A stretch of 64,000 bases of DNA from contig MU004230.1 in the NCBI GenBank assembly GCA_010405405.1, positions 2,687,744 through 2,751,743 of the forward strand, in the 5' to 3' direction. Below, one piece after another: positions 11,631 through 26,100 of this stretch. The notes beneath the pieces are model-generated. The model saw only the letters and a list, made by a program, of their open reading frames with translations. It was not told the DNA's origin and made no database searches. The stretch's first letter is position 1. Every line of letters starts with the position of its first letter. Both the position numbers and the translations under genes were made by a program. Origin of the DNA: Microthyrium microscopicum. Its lineage: Eukaryota; Ascomycota; Dothideomycetes; Microthyriales; Microthyriaceae.

Positions 11631-11642
11631 GGATTCCTGCAC

Positions 11643-13365
11643 GATTATTGCAGAGGAGGAATTCAGTACTAACCTGATAGAGTCGTAATCCGCGCTAGTA
11701 GCGTAAATGGGTATTATTACGTAGGAATAAACAACGTTATACAAATTTTCCCTATACTCATTTTTAGATTGCGATCTAGTGTATTTTAACTATAATTTTA
11801 TTAAATAATATCTAAAATAGACTCCCTTTAAGAAGAATTAACTATAATAATTACTATAGTAGTAGTACTATTAATATTATATATTGCTATAGAAGAAGAG
11901 CTTTAAGAATAACATTATAGGCCTTTACTAGAATATATTTACTATAATTAGAATCTAGAAAATAGATCTAATTGCCTAATAGTAGTAGAATATTAGTAAC
12001 TGCTTTAAATTAGTAGAGGATAATATCTGTAGTACTAATTAGTATATAATAGATTTAAGAAGCATAAAATCCTAGAGCTAGTAGAGCTGTTTGATCTTAA
12101 GAATCTTCCCTTATCTAATTGTTTAAAGCTACTATAGAAAGGGCCCTTTCTACTTTATATAGTATTATATAGGTTATTAAAAATCTATACTTATGACGAC
12201 ATCTATTAGTACTTTAGTAGAAGTGCTATATATTTAAAGAAGTGCTTTAATAGGACTATAACTTATCTTAATTAAAGATATACTAATACTCTACTAAGAT
12301 TCTACTTATTATTAAATTTATAATAGATCTATGTCTATAGCAAGATAATTAATAGGGCTAGTAGTAGTAATATATACTAGGGTTATATTAACGATACGTA
12401 TATTAACGTTTATAGGCTAATAGGTTATATCTAAAGGTTATTATATTTTAGATATAATAAAGTATATTATATTAAACACTAGGTAGTTTGTTGCCCTAAC
12501 GGATTAATAATAGCAATAGATTTATTACATCTAGGAGCTTTAAATAATCTAAGAATATTATTAACGTTAGGTCTTAAAGAATAACTTTAAATAGTTAGTA
12601 TTAATTCTATCTAGATATAAATATAACTTACCTCTTTAAATATTTAATAGGGGCTAAAAACTACTACTATATAGCAATGTAGCATATCTAAATAATAACC
12701 TAATAATGTCTCTCTATATAGGAATTCTTATACTAGTATAGAGAGCGTAGAATAAGAAAATATTAAAATACTACATATATATAAAATAGGTATTTAGCAA
12801 TATAAAAGCCTTATTTAAGGAAGAGACATCTAATTTTAAGTTAGGCCTATAGATAGGATTAATACTAGTTAGAGCGTATATAGTAGTATTATTCTTACTT
12901 ACTAACTACTATACTTATTATTATAGAAATATTATTTCTACACGCTTTAGGGTAAATCTACTAACTATTAATAAATATCTTAATCCTAGTAGTATATTTA
13001 ATAGTAGGATACTATTAGATTATTTATAAGAAGATAATTTAAATAGTATAGAATAGTTATAGTAGTTATTAAAAAAGTAGATATTACGGAGTAAAGTTAG
13101 ATATTCTTACTAAAGGAGGGGAAGTTAATAGGGTAGGGTTAGCTAATTATTTAACCTTTCTGTGCACTTTTAAAGCTTTTAGTATCTATCGTAATATTTC
13201 TATAAAAACTAGATTCTACCTTTACTACTAATTTATATAAGAAACACTAGCTTAACCTTTATAATTATAATTAACCTAAAGACTTCCTTAATAACTCCTT
13301 TATCTCTATTATCTCTAAGCAAGCTACCTTTACTTCTTTCCTTAATTCTACAACTTTACTTCCTT

Positions 13366-13397
<32 letters not shown>

Positions 13398-13510
13398 ATT
13401 CTACTACTAATAACTATATTATCTTAAGTTCTAGACCTATTTAAATTAAGACGTTCTAACTATTAAATTAAGCTATTATAAATACTTATAATTCTATTAA
13501 CCCTAGATGT
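11643..13510. other. AT-rich degraded sequence, unassigned
   Basis: Strongly TA-rich and stop-dense in all frames. It probably belongs to the outer inverted-repeat element. A pure (TAC)n microsatellite of about 30 bp lies near 13,367-13,397. No coding likeness is recognised. Confidence 0.5.
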
Positions 13511-13728
13511 TGTAATGATTCCTTACAATGCTGTGTCGAAAGAGATCTTAGTGTTGTAAGATCACGCGCTAGACCCAGAGAAGGTTAGCGCGTCTAAGGT
13601 TCTACTAAGCGAACTTACTTTCCTTATAGATCCGTAGTGGTTCTAGATCTTTTTCCTCTCTCCTTTGTACGTAGATTCTTAAATACTAGCTAATTATCTA
13701 CTTACTTTAAGTCCTATTGCTTATTATA
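13511..13728 (+). repeat. 5' LTR of element 1
   Basis: Same length as the copy at 21,104-21,321; the two differ by transitions only. Confidence 0.85.
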
Positions 13729-16700
13729 TAATCTACGTACTATAAAACTGTTACGCGCTTATATTACGTATTAAAAAGCTTTAAATTAGCGTAGGTAATA
13801 TTCTATTGCTCTCTATATAGGTAATATTCTATTGTACTAAATGCGTAGAACTCTAAAATTTTAAGCCCTACTCTAAAATCTAATAACACTATAGCTAATT
13901 AGCGTATTAGGATTTCCTAACACTAGTTGTCCTAATTAGCGTTAGACTAATAAAAAGGTTTAAGCTTTAATTACCCCTCGATTGCTTATGTATAGGAATA
14001 CTAAATTTGTCCTCCTTACTACAATCCCTCTAAACACTACCTTTAAACTAAAATTATTCTTAACTTTAATCTCTTTTATAACGCTCGTTAATTAAAGACT
14101 CTAAAAGCTAGCAAGAAATCTATTGCTATTATAAGTAATTAAAACCTTTTACTACCTTAGGGTAAATGTAGAATAAATAGTTATCTATACTAATTTCCTT
14201 TACTCTAGCATAAGGCTAATTAGCCTAATTATCATTAATTCCTATCTTCTTTACATTACTTATTAATTTTAGGTTACTCTTCTACTATGCTAGATATTAG
14301 CTAGTTAGATACTTAGGATACTATATAGATCTCACAATCTATAGAGAAGCTACCTATACATAACTAGGAACTATAGAAATTATTAGCAAACTTTAATAAA
14401 GATAATAACGATTAGTTGCTTAGACTATTATAAAAAGAAGGCAAAGGTAAAGCCCTAATCTAAAATGATGAAGAATCTAGAAGTAAAGAGGACGATGAAG
14501 TTACTAAGATCTATAGAATCTTTAAAGATAACACAAGTTTACTATAAGAGATTATTAAATAATTAGCAACTATATAGAAGAACCTAAAATTAGTAGACGT
14601 TCTTCTAATATTTAAGAGCTACTATATAGTTACTATAGACTTAAACTATATTATTAATCTCCTAGTAGATTATAAACTATTATAATTTTAAGCTATAGCG
14701 CGCCGCGTAGCGCCTAAGAAAGAAGGCTAGAAGTTAGAGCTTACCCTACTAATAGCACAAAAGACTTTAAATAATTTAGAACTACTATATTACAATTACT
14801 TTATTATCTAATTTAGCTAAGGCCTTACCTATACTCTAAAAGGCAGCCTAGACCTAGATAAGTTTATTATAATATTATTTAACTACTACTTAAAGATATA
14901 AGCTATATCCTACTTCTATAACGTAGAGTAAGACGTAAATATCCTTTAAGCTAAGTAGCTATACAAAGAAAAGGCCTATAACGCTTAGTTAGAGAAAGAT
15001 ACAAAATAGAACTAGAGCCTAGTAGACAATCTTATAAAAGTGAATAAAGACTATTAAGCAGAAATCTTATAGCTAAATACTAAACTCTAAGATAGCGACG
15101 TTTCTCTTAACGAGAGAGTTACTACCTATAAAACTATAAACGATTTCTAATATAATAATACTCTCCTAAAGGATACTATTGCATTTTAATCCTTTAAGCT
15201 AGATTAGTTCTAAACTATACTTTAGTAGAAAGTTAATAAAGTTATTATACTTTAAGTATAAGTTAAAGCCCTCTAAAAGTTAAAAGCACTAGAGAAGATA
15301 ACTAATTCTTACGCTAATCCTAATAAAAACATTAATAACGACCTTCTGCGCTCTACGTTAGTAGGCCCTAATTAGATAAACTTAAATCGCTAATCCCTAT
15401 AGGGAAGTTTAGTACCTCGTTAATTTACTCCTAATTCCTTAACCTACGCTATAGGTAGAGGTTTTAGGGAATAAGGAGAGAAGCTTACTAAATTTAATAG
15501 GAAGGATAAGGATAAGTACTACGCTTAGAAAGCTAAAGCGCTTAATTACTTTAATAAGAATGTACTTATATATAATATAGAGTTATCTAAGATTCGTTTA
15601 ATTTAAGGATAGACTAATAAATAGGCCTTTACTATAATTAAGGAGTAAAGTAAATAAGATTTTTATAACCTATATCTTTACTCTAAAAAGGTATAGGTAG
15701 ACCTAAACTATAAATATACTACTAAGGATAGTTTCGTAAAGGCTAAAGCCTAGCTTAAAATACTAAAAGCTTAAATAAAGGTATTAAAAAAAGTAGAGAA
15801 ATATCTTACTTACTTTTTCTTTAATTCCTATAAAGTAAGATTATTAGATAAAGAAAAGATTATTAAACTATACGACCTATTACTAAAGCGTTTTACTAAT
15901 TATCTACTATTTATTAAACTAGACTCTTACTCTAAATTTATTAATAACTTCTACGAGGTGTCCTACTAAATAAAATACTAATCTTCTACTAAAACTAATA
16001 ATAATAGCTATACTAACTCTAATAGCTCTTATAAGGGCTATAGAAATAGAGGTTAAGGAAACTATAATAGTAGTAATAGCACCTATAATAATACTACTAA
16101 TAATAAAGGTAAAATTATACGTCTATAAGAAGTCTTCTACGCTTTACGAAAGGATAACTAATATATTTAATATAGAGAATAAGAGTATAGCTATTAGAAG
16201 ATAAACGCCTCATGCGTAGGTAAAAACCCTCTTTCTAATATTAAGATTTACGCTAAAGTTGCTTATATAGCTACTACCTTTGCTATAGTATTTACTTAAC
16301 TTAACTCTAATTCTTTTTATATTAATAATAGCTTAGAAAACTAAAGGCTCTTTTATATAGACACGTAAAGGAGCTAAATAAGTAAGAAGTATATAACTAT
16401 TAAAAGAAGAAGAAACACTAAGTATATATATTAAATCTAGAAGATAAGCTAGAGACTATCTCTACTACTAATAAGATATTAAAATATTAAGCCTATATAT
16501 CTAACTCTAACTTAGATAACGAAGAAAAGGATAAAGACGCACTAAATTATAACTTTAACTTTAACCTAGAGCTAAACCTAAAGCCTAAAGAGAAGACTTA
16601 GTCTAAATATATAACTACTAAGGAATAAGCGTTTAACAAAGAACTTATCCTTACTAAAGAATAAATCTAGAATATAGTCTAAGATACTATTAAGTGCCTA

Positions 16701-19700
16701 TAAAAGCTTATAGAGCTAGAGCTAGTAGTAATCTAAATCTTTCTAGTATCTATTACTAACGCTTTCTATCTAAGAAATATTTTAGAGATACCTATAGTTA
16801 GTAATTAGTAGACTACTAAAGGTATAGCTTATTTACTAAAAGTAGGATATTACGTCTAAACTAACGTATTAATTAATATAGGAAGTAAAGTAATAGGTAT
16901 TATATACCTAAATTTTATTTGCTAATATAATATTCTTATAATAAATCTATTCGCCCCTTAAGTAATGTAACTTACTAATAGTAAAGCTATTACTAAGGTA
17001 GATAAAGTTACTATAATAAACGTTTACCTTAGTAAGTATATTAAGCAAATCTACTATTTTATTATAGATGTCGCTAGTTATAATATTATCCTTAGAAATC
17101 TATAGGTAAACCTTTATAAAGTTACTCTAAAAGGAGGTAAAAAAGAGATCTACTTTAACTTTACTTATTGCTTAGTAAATTGCTTACTCTATAGCTACTT
17201 AATATTAGTAGATTATAAAGGCTATTTCTATAACCTTACTAACCCTTTACTAGATAAGAAAGATATTGCTATAGTTAGCGTAGTAGCTTTTATAAAAATG
17301 CTAGAATAAGAGTAAGAATTTAGTAAAGTATAACTAGAAAATTTAGATAAAGATAAAAATAAAGTACTACTAGATCTCTCTATACTAAAGATACTAAAGG
17401 AGAACATTATAATTAACCTCTCTAAGATATCTTTAGAAGATTATAAAAAGTAGCGTAAGAAGTATAATTAGCTTTTATTAAGTTATAAAGAGATCTTAAA
17501 GAAACTACTAAAGGAATTTTATTACTATATTAATATCTTTAACCTAAAGCTAAGTAATAATTTAGCACTATACTATAGTAAATAGGACTACTTTATTAAT
17601 ATTATCCTTAACGCTACTATTCTTAAATAAAGATATAATACCTTCTTATATTAAGAATTACTAGTTATTAAGTAGTATATTAATTAAATACTTAGCTATA
17701 ATTAAGTTTAGGCTAGTAAATCCTACTTCGCTACCCTAATATTATATATATATAAACCTAGAAGCGGTATTTACGTCTATATTAATTACTAAGGATTAAA
17801 CGAAATTACCCAAAAGAACTATAACGTCCTTTTATAATTATTAGAAACCTTAGCTAAAATATACTATACAAAATTCTTCTTAAAGTTTAACGTTATTACT
17901 ACCTTTACTTATATCTAAATTAAACTAAAGAATAAATATAAGATAGCATTCTTTACTTATTATAGTCTCTATAAATTTAAGGTTATACCATTTAGCCTTA
18001 CTAGGGCTCTAGGCACCTTTTAAGTATACTTAAATTACGTCCTTATAGAATACCTAAATAACTTTATTATAAGCTATATAGACAACCTCTTAGTCTTTAG
18101 TAAAAGCTAAGATTAGCATACTACGTATATTTATCTTATTCTAGAGGCTATAGGTAAGGTAGGCTTTTACCTTAATATTAATAAGTGTAACTTCTTTACT
18201 AAATAAATTAAATACCTTAGCCTTATTATTACTACTACTAGCATTAAAATAGATCTAGATAAGGTTAAAAGCGTTACTAAATAAGCTTAACCTTCTTTAA
18301 TTAAGAATATATAAGCATTCTTAGGCTTTACTAACTTCTACTACTATTTTATTTATAGTTATTCTTAAACTATAGCTCTTCTAACTACCCTTACTAAAAA
18401 AGACGCTATAGTAATCTTTCTATAGAATCTAGACAAACTAAAGGAACGCGCCTTTAAGAAGCTTAAGAAAGATTTTACTACTACCTCTATTCTTTACTAC
18501 TTTAATTATACTAAAAAGATATAGCTAGAAATAGATGCCTCTAATTAAGTATACGCTATAGTACTCTCTTAAAAAGATAAAGAAGGCAAATTATAGCCTA
18601 TAGCGTTCCTATTAAAGAAGATAAGCCCTACTAAGTATAATTATAATATTTACGATAAAGAGCTCTTAGCGATTGTCTACGTCTTTAAAGAGTAGAAACT
18701 AGAGTTATTCTCTATAATAGATATAGTTAAGGTATTCTTAGATTACTAGAACTTATAAACCTTTATAATAACTAAAAAACTATCCTACTAATAGGTAAGA
18801 TAAGCTAAGTTCCTATCTTAATTCTACTTCTAAGTTTAGTATCGCCTAGGTCTATCTAATAGTAAAGCTAACGTACTTACTTGCTAATTATAAGATATTC
18901 CCTAAGATAACAAAGACCTATAGGTCTCCTAATAAATTTAACTACTTTTATTCTTTTATTAATTTAATATACTATACGCCATTAAACTAGCTTTACTACT
19001 AGTAGAACTAGTTTCGCTATTAGTTATATATTTAGCTACTCTCGCTTAGGATAAGTTAGATATCTTAACCTCTATAGAGAAGTTAATAGAATCTACAAAG
19101 GAGCCTACTAGTAACGAAAGACTACTTAGGAAGGAGTTAATAAAACCCCTAAGAAACAATAAATCCCTAGATTTTAATAGCAATTAGTTTATACAAGACA
19201 TAGCCTACTAAGCAACTAGCAATAAAACTATAGAAGCTATCTAGCAAGCTAAAGCAAACTACTAAATATACCTACCCTTTAATATACCTAAGTAGGAAAG
19301 CATTAAGTTAGGTAATTACGTAGTCACTATAAATAATACAATTCTATATCGTAACTATATCTTTATCCCTTATAGTAAATTACGCCATTAAGCCCTATTT
19401 TTTGCTTATAGCTATAAAGTTATAAGCTACAAAGGAGTAGCTATAACTTATTATTGCCTATAAAAGACTTATTAGTAGCCTAGAATATCCTAAGATATAA
19501 AGACATACGTAAAGAGCTATAAATACGTCTTTACTAAACTAATATAGTAAAAGAAGTAAAGATTCTTAAGAAGCTTCCCGTTACTAGAACATGCTTAGTT
19601 AGATATTTCTATTAATTTTGCTATTTTATTACTACGTTACTATTATTAAGACGTAATATATTGCTACGTTATAGTTATTATAGATTATTATATAAGAATG

Positions 19701-21002
19701 CGCTATTTTATTTTATTACTAAACTTTTCTATAGAATCTATAGTGCTAGCATTTATTAACTACATCTAGAGACTAGTTAGTTAGCCTAAGAGTATCTTCT
19801 TAGATTATAGTAGCTAGTTCACCTTTACCTTTTAGAAACATTTATATAAAAGAGTTAGCACTATTCTTTACCTTAGTATAGCCTTTTATCTAAAAATAGA
19901 CGAAATTATAGAAATCTCTATTACTACTCTAAAATAGTATTTACGCACCTTTATTAATTAGGACTAAGATAACTAAGTCGCTTTGCTACTATTTATAGAA
20001 TTTATAGTTAACTTAGTAGTCAACGCAACTATAAGAGTTATACTCTTCTAAGCGCAGAATAGCTTTAATCCTTAATTAGGCCTCAAAGCTAATTACTATA
20101 TTCCTTACTCATCTTACGCCTCTACTATTACTAATAAAGAAGAAAGTAACACTAATGTTATATAGTAAGGCTACGCTAATATATATAAATACCTTATAGA
20201 GTAGCTTACTTAGGCTTAAGTATAGTAAGCTAAATATGCTAACTATTATTATTAAGCTACACTAGATTTATAGCTAGGCAACTAAGTAAGATTAGATACT
20301 TATAATTACTCTACCTCTTATCCTTTAAAAACGCTTAATAGTAAAAGCTCTAAACCTTTTCGTATTATTAAAAAGATTAACGCCATTATATATAAGCTAG
20401 ATCTACCCTCCTTAATAAAGATATATAATATCTTCTACGCTTAGATTCTTTACTACATTATAGACGATATAGAATTCTTAAAGCATTTAAATCCTCCCTC
20501 TATAATTATAGACAAAACTAAGGAAACTATAAAATAGTAAGTAGATATAATTATTAATAGCTATTATAAGCCCTAAACTAAGAAGAAGACGTTATAATAC
20601 ATAATTAAATTTATAGGCTATAATATAGTAGAATAGCATAATTAGTAGAACGCTAAAAACGCTCTAGACCTTATTATAGAGTTCTACGCCCGTTACCCTA
20701 ATAAGCTAGGCCCTTACCCCTCCTAGATTCTACTACTACTAGAGCCTACTAAAGATAATAACGTTGCGTATAACTTTAATAATATTCTTACTAATTAGTA
20801 CTAAAAAGTTTTACTTTCTATATATTACTAATACCCCTATTTAGTATAGATACGCTAGCCCTTAGATTACTAGGACTTAAGAACTAGAGTATTCTAAAGA
20901 TATCTTAAGGTTCGTTAATGCCTCTTAATAGTTACTTTAGTAGGCTAGAAGTTAAGATGCTCTAAACATCTAATTATTAGCGTTATACTATAGAAGGAAT
21001 TT

Positions 21003-21074
21003 ATTAGACTAGATTGGATTAGACTAGACCGGATTAGACTAGACTGGATTAGACTAGACTAGAATAGACTAGAC
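21003..21074 (+). repeat. 15-bp tandem repeat inside element 1
   Basis: About four to five copies of GGATTAGACTAGACT and close variants, lying just upstream of the polypurine tract of element 1. Confidence 0.8.
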
Positions 21075-21103
21075 CTAGAGAGCTATTCTAAAGGGGGGGG
21101 TCG

Positions 21104-21321
21104 TGTAATAATTCCTTATAATGTTATATTAAGAGAGATCTTAGTATTGTAAGATCACGCGCTAGACCTAGAGAAGATTAGCACGTCTAAGGTTCTGCTA
21201 AGCAAACTTACTTCCCTCGTAGATCTATAGTAGTTCTAGATCTTCTTCCTCTCTCCCTCGTACGTAGATTCTTAAATACTAGCTAATTATCTACTTACTC
21301 TAAGTCCTACCGCTCATTATA
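21104..21321 (+). repeat. 3' LTR of element 1
   Basis: Preceded by a G-rich polypurine tract and followed by GATAT, the partner of the GATGT that precedes the 5' LTR. Confidence 0.85.
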
Positions 21322-21811
21322 GATATAGAAGTTTAAGTTCTACGCGTAGGCACTAGAACTAGTATTATAGTAGGTTAAGTTTAAATAGGTAGAACTAACC
21401 CCTCTATAAAGGCGTAATCTACGCTAGAAGTAGTTAAAAGCTAAGTTTTAAGAATATCTTTAATATCTTCTAGTTTAATAGTAATTATTATAATATCTTC
21501 CTATTAAATACTAGATAGAAGCGCTTAATATTCTAAATATATCTTATATAATTTATTACGTAATTTTATAGCTTCTTTATAATGTTACTTAATAGCGTTT
21601 ATAGAAGCTTTTTTTATTAACACCCTAGTTTAGTAATAGTTATATATTTCTATAAAGGCATCTAGAATAAGTTAGAATTTATCTATTAGTATATTATATT
21701 CTAACTTATCTTTTAGTTCTTAACGCTATTAAAGAAGAGTATAATTAATTACTAGCTAAATTACTTATTCTAAAGGACTGTCTTAAAGGCCCTAAATAGA
21801 TTTATCATCGG
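21322..21811. other. AT-rich degraded sequence between nested elements
   Basis: TA-rich and stop-dense. Probably interior sequence of the outer element; nothing is recognisable. Confidence 0.4.
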
Positions 21812-22602
21812 CAAAAGTTAAGCTCAGCTTGGGAAGAGGAGATATCCTAGTAGTCCTAAGGAATTCTATAAGTCCTGGCAGGTCCTAGCAGGTTCTATAA
21901 GTTTACTATTATTTAATTAAAAACGTTTCTATTATTATTTTACTTTCTAGTTAGGCCTAGCGTGTAATTTATATACTATCTTGTAGCCCTAGATTAGGGC
22001 TATATTATTATGTAATTTATATTACCCTAGCCCTAATAGCCGTTGAGATGCAGCAATTATCATTTTACTAAAAATGACTTTTATAATAACTTCCTAATTA
22101 GGCTAGCTATAATAATATAAGTAACACTATTAGATAGAGCTCATTGAGACGAGTATTATTATATATAGGTTATAGATTATTAAAGCCTTATTGCTAAGTG
22201 CAGCCTAGATATAGAAAGTGTAGCTTAATAACTTAAAGTTTAAGTAGCGTTTTATATCTTCTACCCTTGCTAACTCTATGAAACCTTAACGGATTTGGCT
22301 AGTTCCTTTAAAATACCTATAAAACCCGTTATTTTTACCTATAGGTGAAAGGCTAGTATCTACATTAGGCTAGATAGCTAGTAATCTATAAGGGAAGGTT
22401 AGACTTAGAGTAGAGAATCTCGTTGTTAGTTTTGATGGTTTTAATGTTCCTTGCCAAGCCAAGATCCCTATTCTCCTACTAAAAAATAGCTCCTAACCTG
22501 CTAGTCCTAAGGTAATAAGTTAACCTAACATGTTGGATATAGACTAACGGACTAACGTCCTGGCAGGCACCTGCCAGGACTGCTAGTGAAGCTTAACTTT
22601 TG
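21812..22602. mobile_element. Non-autonomous inverted-repeat (MITE-like) element, about 0.8 kb
   Basis: The ends are inverted copies: CAAAAGTTAAGCTCAGC from 21,812 and, as reverse complement, CAAAAGTTAAGCTTCAC ending at 22,602. Sub-terminal sequences are also related: GTCCTGGCAGG near the left end, and a hairpin with arms GTCCTGGCAGG and CCTGCCAGGAC at 22,557-22,580 near the right end. The element has a more normal base composition than its surroundings and no ORF that could be a transposase. Being less mutated, it may have arrived later than the surrounding sequence or escaped RIP because of its short length. The exact outer limits and target duplication are uncertain. Confidence 0.6.
22557..22580. 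repeat. 11-bp-arm palindrome (hairpin)
   Basis: GTCCTGGCAGG, two bases, then CCTGCCAGGAC. It lies just inside the right end of the 0.8-kb element and may serve as a sub-terminal transposase site. Confidence 0.85.
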
Positions 22603-22991
22603 TTAATAATATTACTTAGTAACTTTAGCCTACTACTACATCTTCTATCTAGTAATAGCATCGCTACTATTACTACTAAAGCTATCCTTTTGCCTTAACG
22701 CGTATATTAATATAACTATTAAATGTTATTATCTTTATACTAGACCCTACTTCCTATCTATACAATTACTTACTAAAGTGCTTAAACTAGTAGTAGGGGT
22801 TAGGGCAGAAGTATAGGTCCTAGTAACTACTAGCGTAGCCTAACGTATTAAGGGCTCTATAGTAGTATTTTAGGTAGTAAGCACCTATGTAGATAGGGAA
22901 TAAAGAGCCTATATTAGGCTTTAAGATATTAAATCCTACGTAAAGCTATCTAGCTCTCTAGTAGAGCTATTTTAGCATAGATAATTAGTAT
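22603..22991. other. AT-rich degraded sequence between nested elements
   Basis: No coding likeness is recognised. It ends with AGTAT, the target-site duplication of the second LTR element. Confidence 0.4.
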
Positions 22992-23193
22992 TGTTAGGGA
23001 CCTACGGGCGCAAGGGTGCAAGCTAATAGTAGATGTAATTTAAGAAAACTAATATAAAGAATCTAAGAGAGAAGATAGGAAATAGTTATAGGTAAGCTAC
23101 GTTAAATAATCCTTAGGCACTAAGCCCTTAGCATTACGTAATAGGGGATACTAATAATATTATAATAGAATTAATAGTAGTAGATCTATAATA
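22992..23193 (-). repeat. 3' LTR of element 2 (left copy)
   Basis: Matches 30,194-30,395 over its full length apart from transitions. Confidence 0.85.
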
Positions 23194-26100
23194 ATACTCC
23201 CTTCTCTAAGATTAGTATTCTTAAGCTAAAAACTTATAAAAAGATAAAATTTATAATTAAGTTATATAGTCCTATAATTCTAATGCTTTTAAGGTATAAA
23301 ATATAAAATATAAAAAGTAAAGATAATATTTTTTCTTTATATATAACTACTATACGTGCCTATTCTTTATATTACCCTTTAGTCTACTAAAGCAACTATT
23401 AAGAGGCATTAATAAACCTTAAGATATCTTTAGAATACTCTAGTTTATAGACTAAGTATTAAGGTATACGTAGTAGTATCCTTTATTATTCTAGGGGAAG
23501 TCTATCTAAATTATACTCCTTCTCTTTCTTCTTTTAAAGGTTTATAAACGTAGGATATAGCCTTAGTTTATTAAGGTTCTAGTTATAGTACTTAGTAACA
23601 AGTTCTAGATAAAAGTTAAGATCTAACTATAGTTACTAATTAGGGTTATAGTTCTAGTCGTCCTATCCTATAAACTAGACTTTATACTATAAAACCTTCT
23701 TCTTACTAAAGCCTTTTATAATACCTATCTTACTATTAATAACGTAATTAACTACTTACTTTTACTTTATATTATTATTTATATTTATAATTATAAGAAG
23801 GTTATCTAGTTCTTAAAGTATAATAGTATATTTAGGAATAAAGTAGAGTAGCTAAGTATAAAAGATAAAATAAATCTTTATCTTCTTTAATAGTTCTAGC
23901 TTATAGGTAAGGGTATTAATCTTCTTAATAATCTTAAAGGGTCTTATAGATTTATTATTAAGAGATTTTAATAGTTAGAAAGATTTATAATAGTAAGCAT
24001 TAAGGCGTACCTAATTGTCTAGTTTAAAGTCTAGTACTAGTTAATAAGTCTTATTAGCTTACTCTTCTATAAGGGTAGTAAACTATAAGATCTATTTTTA
24101 AAGATACTTATAAAGATTAGTATAAGTATAGAGATATTAGTTAGTAAGTTATTATTTATTTTAAGTTAGCTTAATTTCTAAGTAAGCTTTTAGAAGTATT
24201 AGTTCTAATCTTAATTAAGGAAGATAACTATTAAGTATATAAAAGAGACTTATCTTAGTAGAAGCGTAAATAGTATAGTTAGCTTTAAATTTAGTAAATA
24301 ATAGTAGTCCTACCTAGTTATTTTATTACTAGTTAATAAAGTATCTAAGGTAAGCTTTTAGTACTATAACTAATATTTCTATAATACTATTACCTTATAG
24401 ATACTAAGTAGTAGTTAGGTAAATAATAATACTAATATATTTATAAAGACGTTACTAAAATATAGATATAAATTATAAACTATAATTAAAGAGAATAAAG
24501 TTAGGCTATCTAGTATATTTCTAAATTTAGTTAAAGAACATAAAAACTATTATCTATATATTTAAGTTAAAGAGAGGTATAAATTATTAAGTACGTATTA
24601 GCTTATCTATAATAACTATAATATAATAGTAGATAGTTCTAAGGTAAATATAGGGTAGTAAAGTAACTATAAAGTTAATAAAGATATTAGACTAAGTATA
24701 GTTAAGTAGTAGAAATAACTAAAGAAGACTTTACTTCTTTTATTTAATTAGCTTAGAAAATACGTACTTATATACTTTAATATAGTACTTTATATCTTTA
24801 GCTATATAGGGCTAATAGTAGAATTAATAGAGATACTAATATATAGAAGCTATACTATTATAACCTATTATTTTATAATTATATATATATTTAATAGCGT
24901 AGTATTAAAGACGTCTTATAGAGATAAGGAGTTATTATCTATACTAAATAGTACTATTAGTAAGTACTTAATAATTACTAAGTTTAATTAGGTCTTTTTC
25001 TAGGGTACTATATAGTAGGTAATATAACTATATAGCTTTAGAATTATAAATTACTTAGATAAGCTTATCTAATTAGCTAATCTTAATAATATCTTTCTAT
25101 AATATCTCTAGGTTAGCTAATATACTATCTATCCTAAAGTAATTAATTAGCTTACTTAAGATTAGAATAGAACCCTCTATAGTTAGTTAATTAATTAGCT
25201 TGCCTTCTATAGTTAGCGCGTTAACTTTATTAGTAATAATTATAGTAAGTTTAATTATTATAAGTCATTTGCTATTAATAAGGAGAATAGTAATTTTAAT
25301 AGTATATTAAGTATTATAAAAGTAAGAGATCTTATAGTATATATTAAAATTATAAAAGAAAAGGATTAGTTATATTTATTAGGTAATCTATAGATTATTA
25401 TTAAATTTTAGAAGATTTTATAATCTCTAAGTTAGTATATCTACTTTTATATTAAAGAGACTATTATAATATTTAATCTTAAACTAGAATTAAGAGAGGA
25501 ACTCTATTTATTAAGCTTAATAGCAAGATAGCTTTTTAGTTAATATAAAAGTATATAAATTAAGGTAGTTAGTAAAAACTTATATAAAGTTAAAGATTAA
25601 AAATAATTTAAGTTCCTATTCTTTAAATGCTTATATAATTATAAGTAGCTTTTTATTATAGATATTATAATTATATTTTGCTAGAGTTATCTTTTTAGAA
25701 AGAAAAGCTACTAAATAAAGCTTACTATCTATACCTTTCTAAGAGAGAATAGTTACTACTACCTAGTCTAAGGTATTAGTCTTAACTTAAGTCTTAGTAT
25801 TAAGGTTAAAGTAATAAAGAATTAAGGTAATAGTAAAAGCCTTCTTTAATACGTTAAAAGCTTATTCTTTAGGTCTAGTCTTACTCTATAGGAAGTATAA
25901 AGGAGTATCCTTTTTAGTTAGTATAGTAAGTAGTATAATAATTTTTAAGTATTTTTTAATAAAATAGTAATAAAAGTTTATAAAGCTAAGGAATATTTAG
26001 ATATTTTTTAAAGAGGTAAGGTAATACTAGTTAAGTATAGCATTAACCTTTTTCTTATCTATTTAGATTCTATTAGGTATAATAATAATACTAAGATATT

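Larger units (their letters stand above)
13511..21321 (+). mobile_element. LTR retrotransposon fossil, Ty3/Gypsy chromovirus type (element 1)
   Basis: The 218-bp LTRs at 13,511-13,728 and 21,104-21,321 begin TGTAAT and end CATTATA/TTATTATA (originally TGTAATG...CATTACA). The flanks carry a 5-bp target-site duplication, GATGT/GATAT, differing by one transition. A polypurine tract (AAAGGGGGGGG) lies directly before the 3' LTR. Between the LTRs the plus strand holds gag-like sequence (about 14.3-16.3 kb), a protease region, reverse transcriptase (about 17.7-18.2 kb, with a recognisable NEITQKN block), RNase H (about 18.5-18.9 kb), integrase (about 19.4-20.1 kb) and a chromodomain-like tail (about 20.6-20.7 kb). 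The coding parts are heavily broken, with many dozens of disruptions. The LTRs differ at roughly 27 of 218 sites, all transitions, so RIP rather than clock-like decay produced the divergence and age cannot be read from it. Confidence 0.88.

Noticed and set aside
13364-13400. Possible CRISPR-like or functional array
   Set aside because: It is a simple (TAC)n microsatellite in a fungal AT-rich island.
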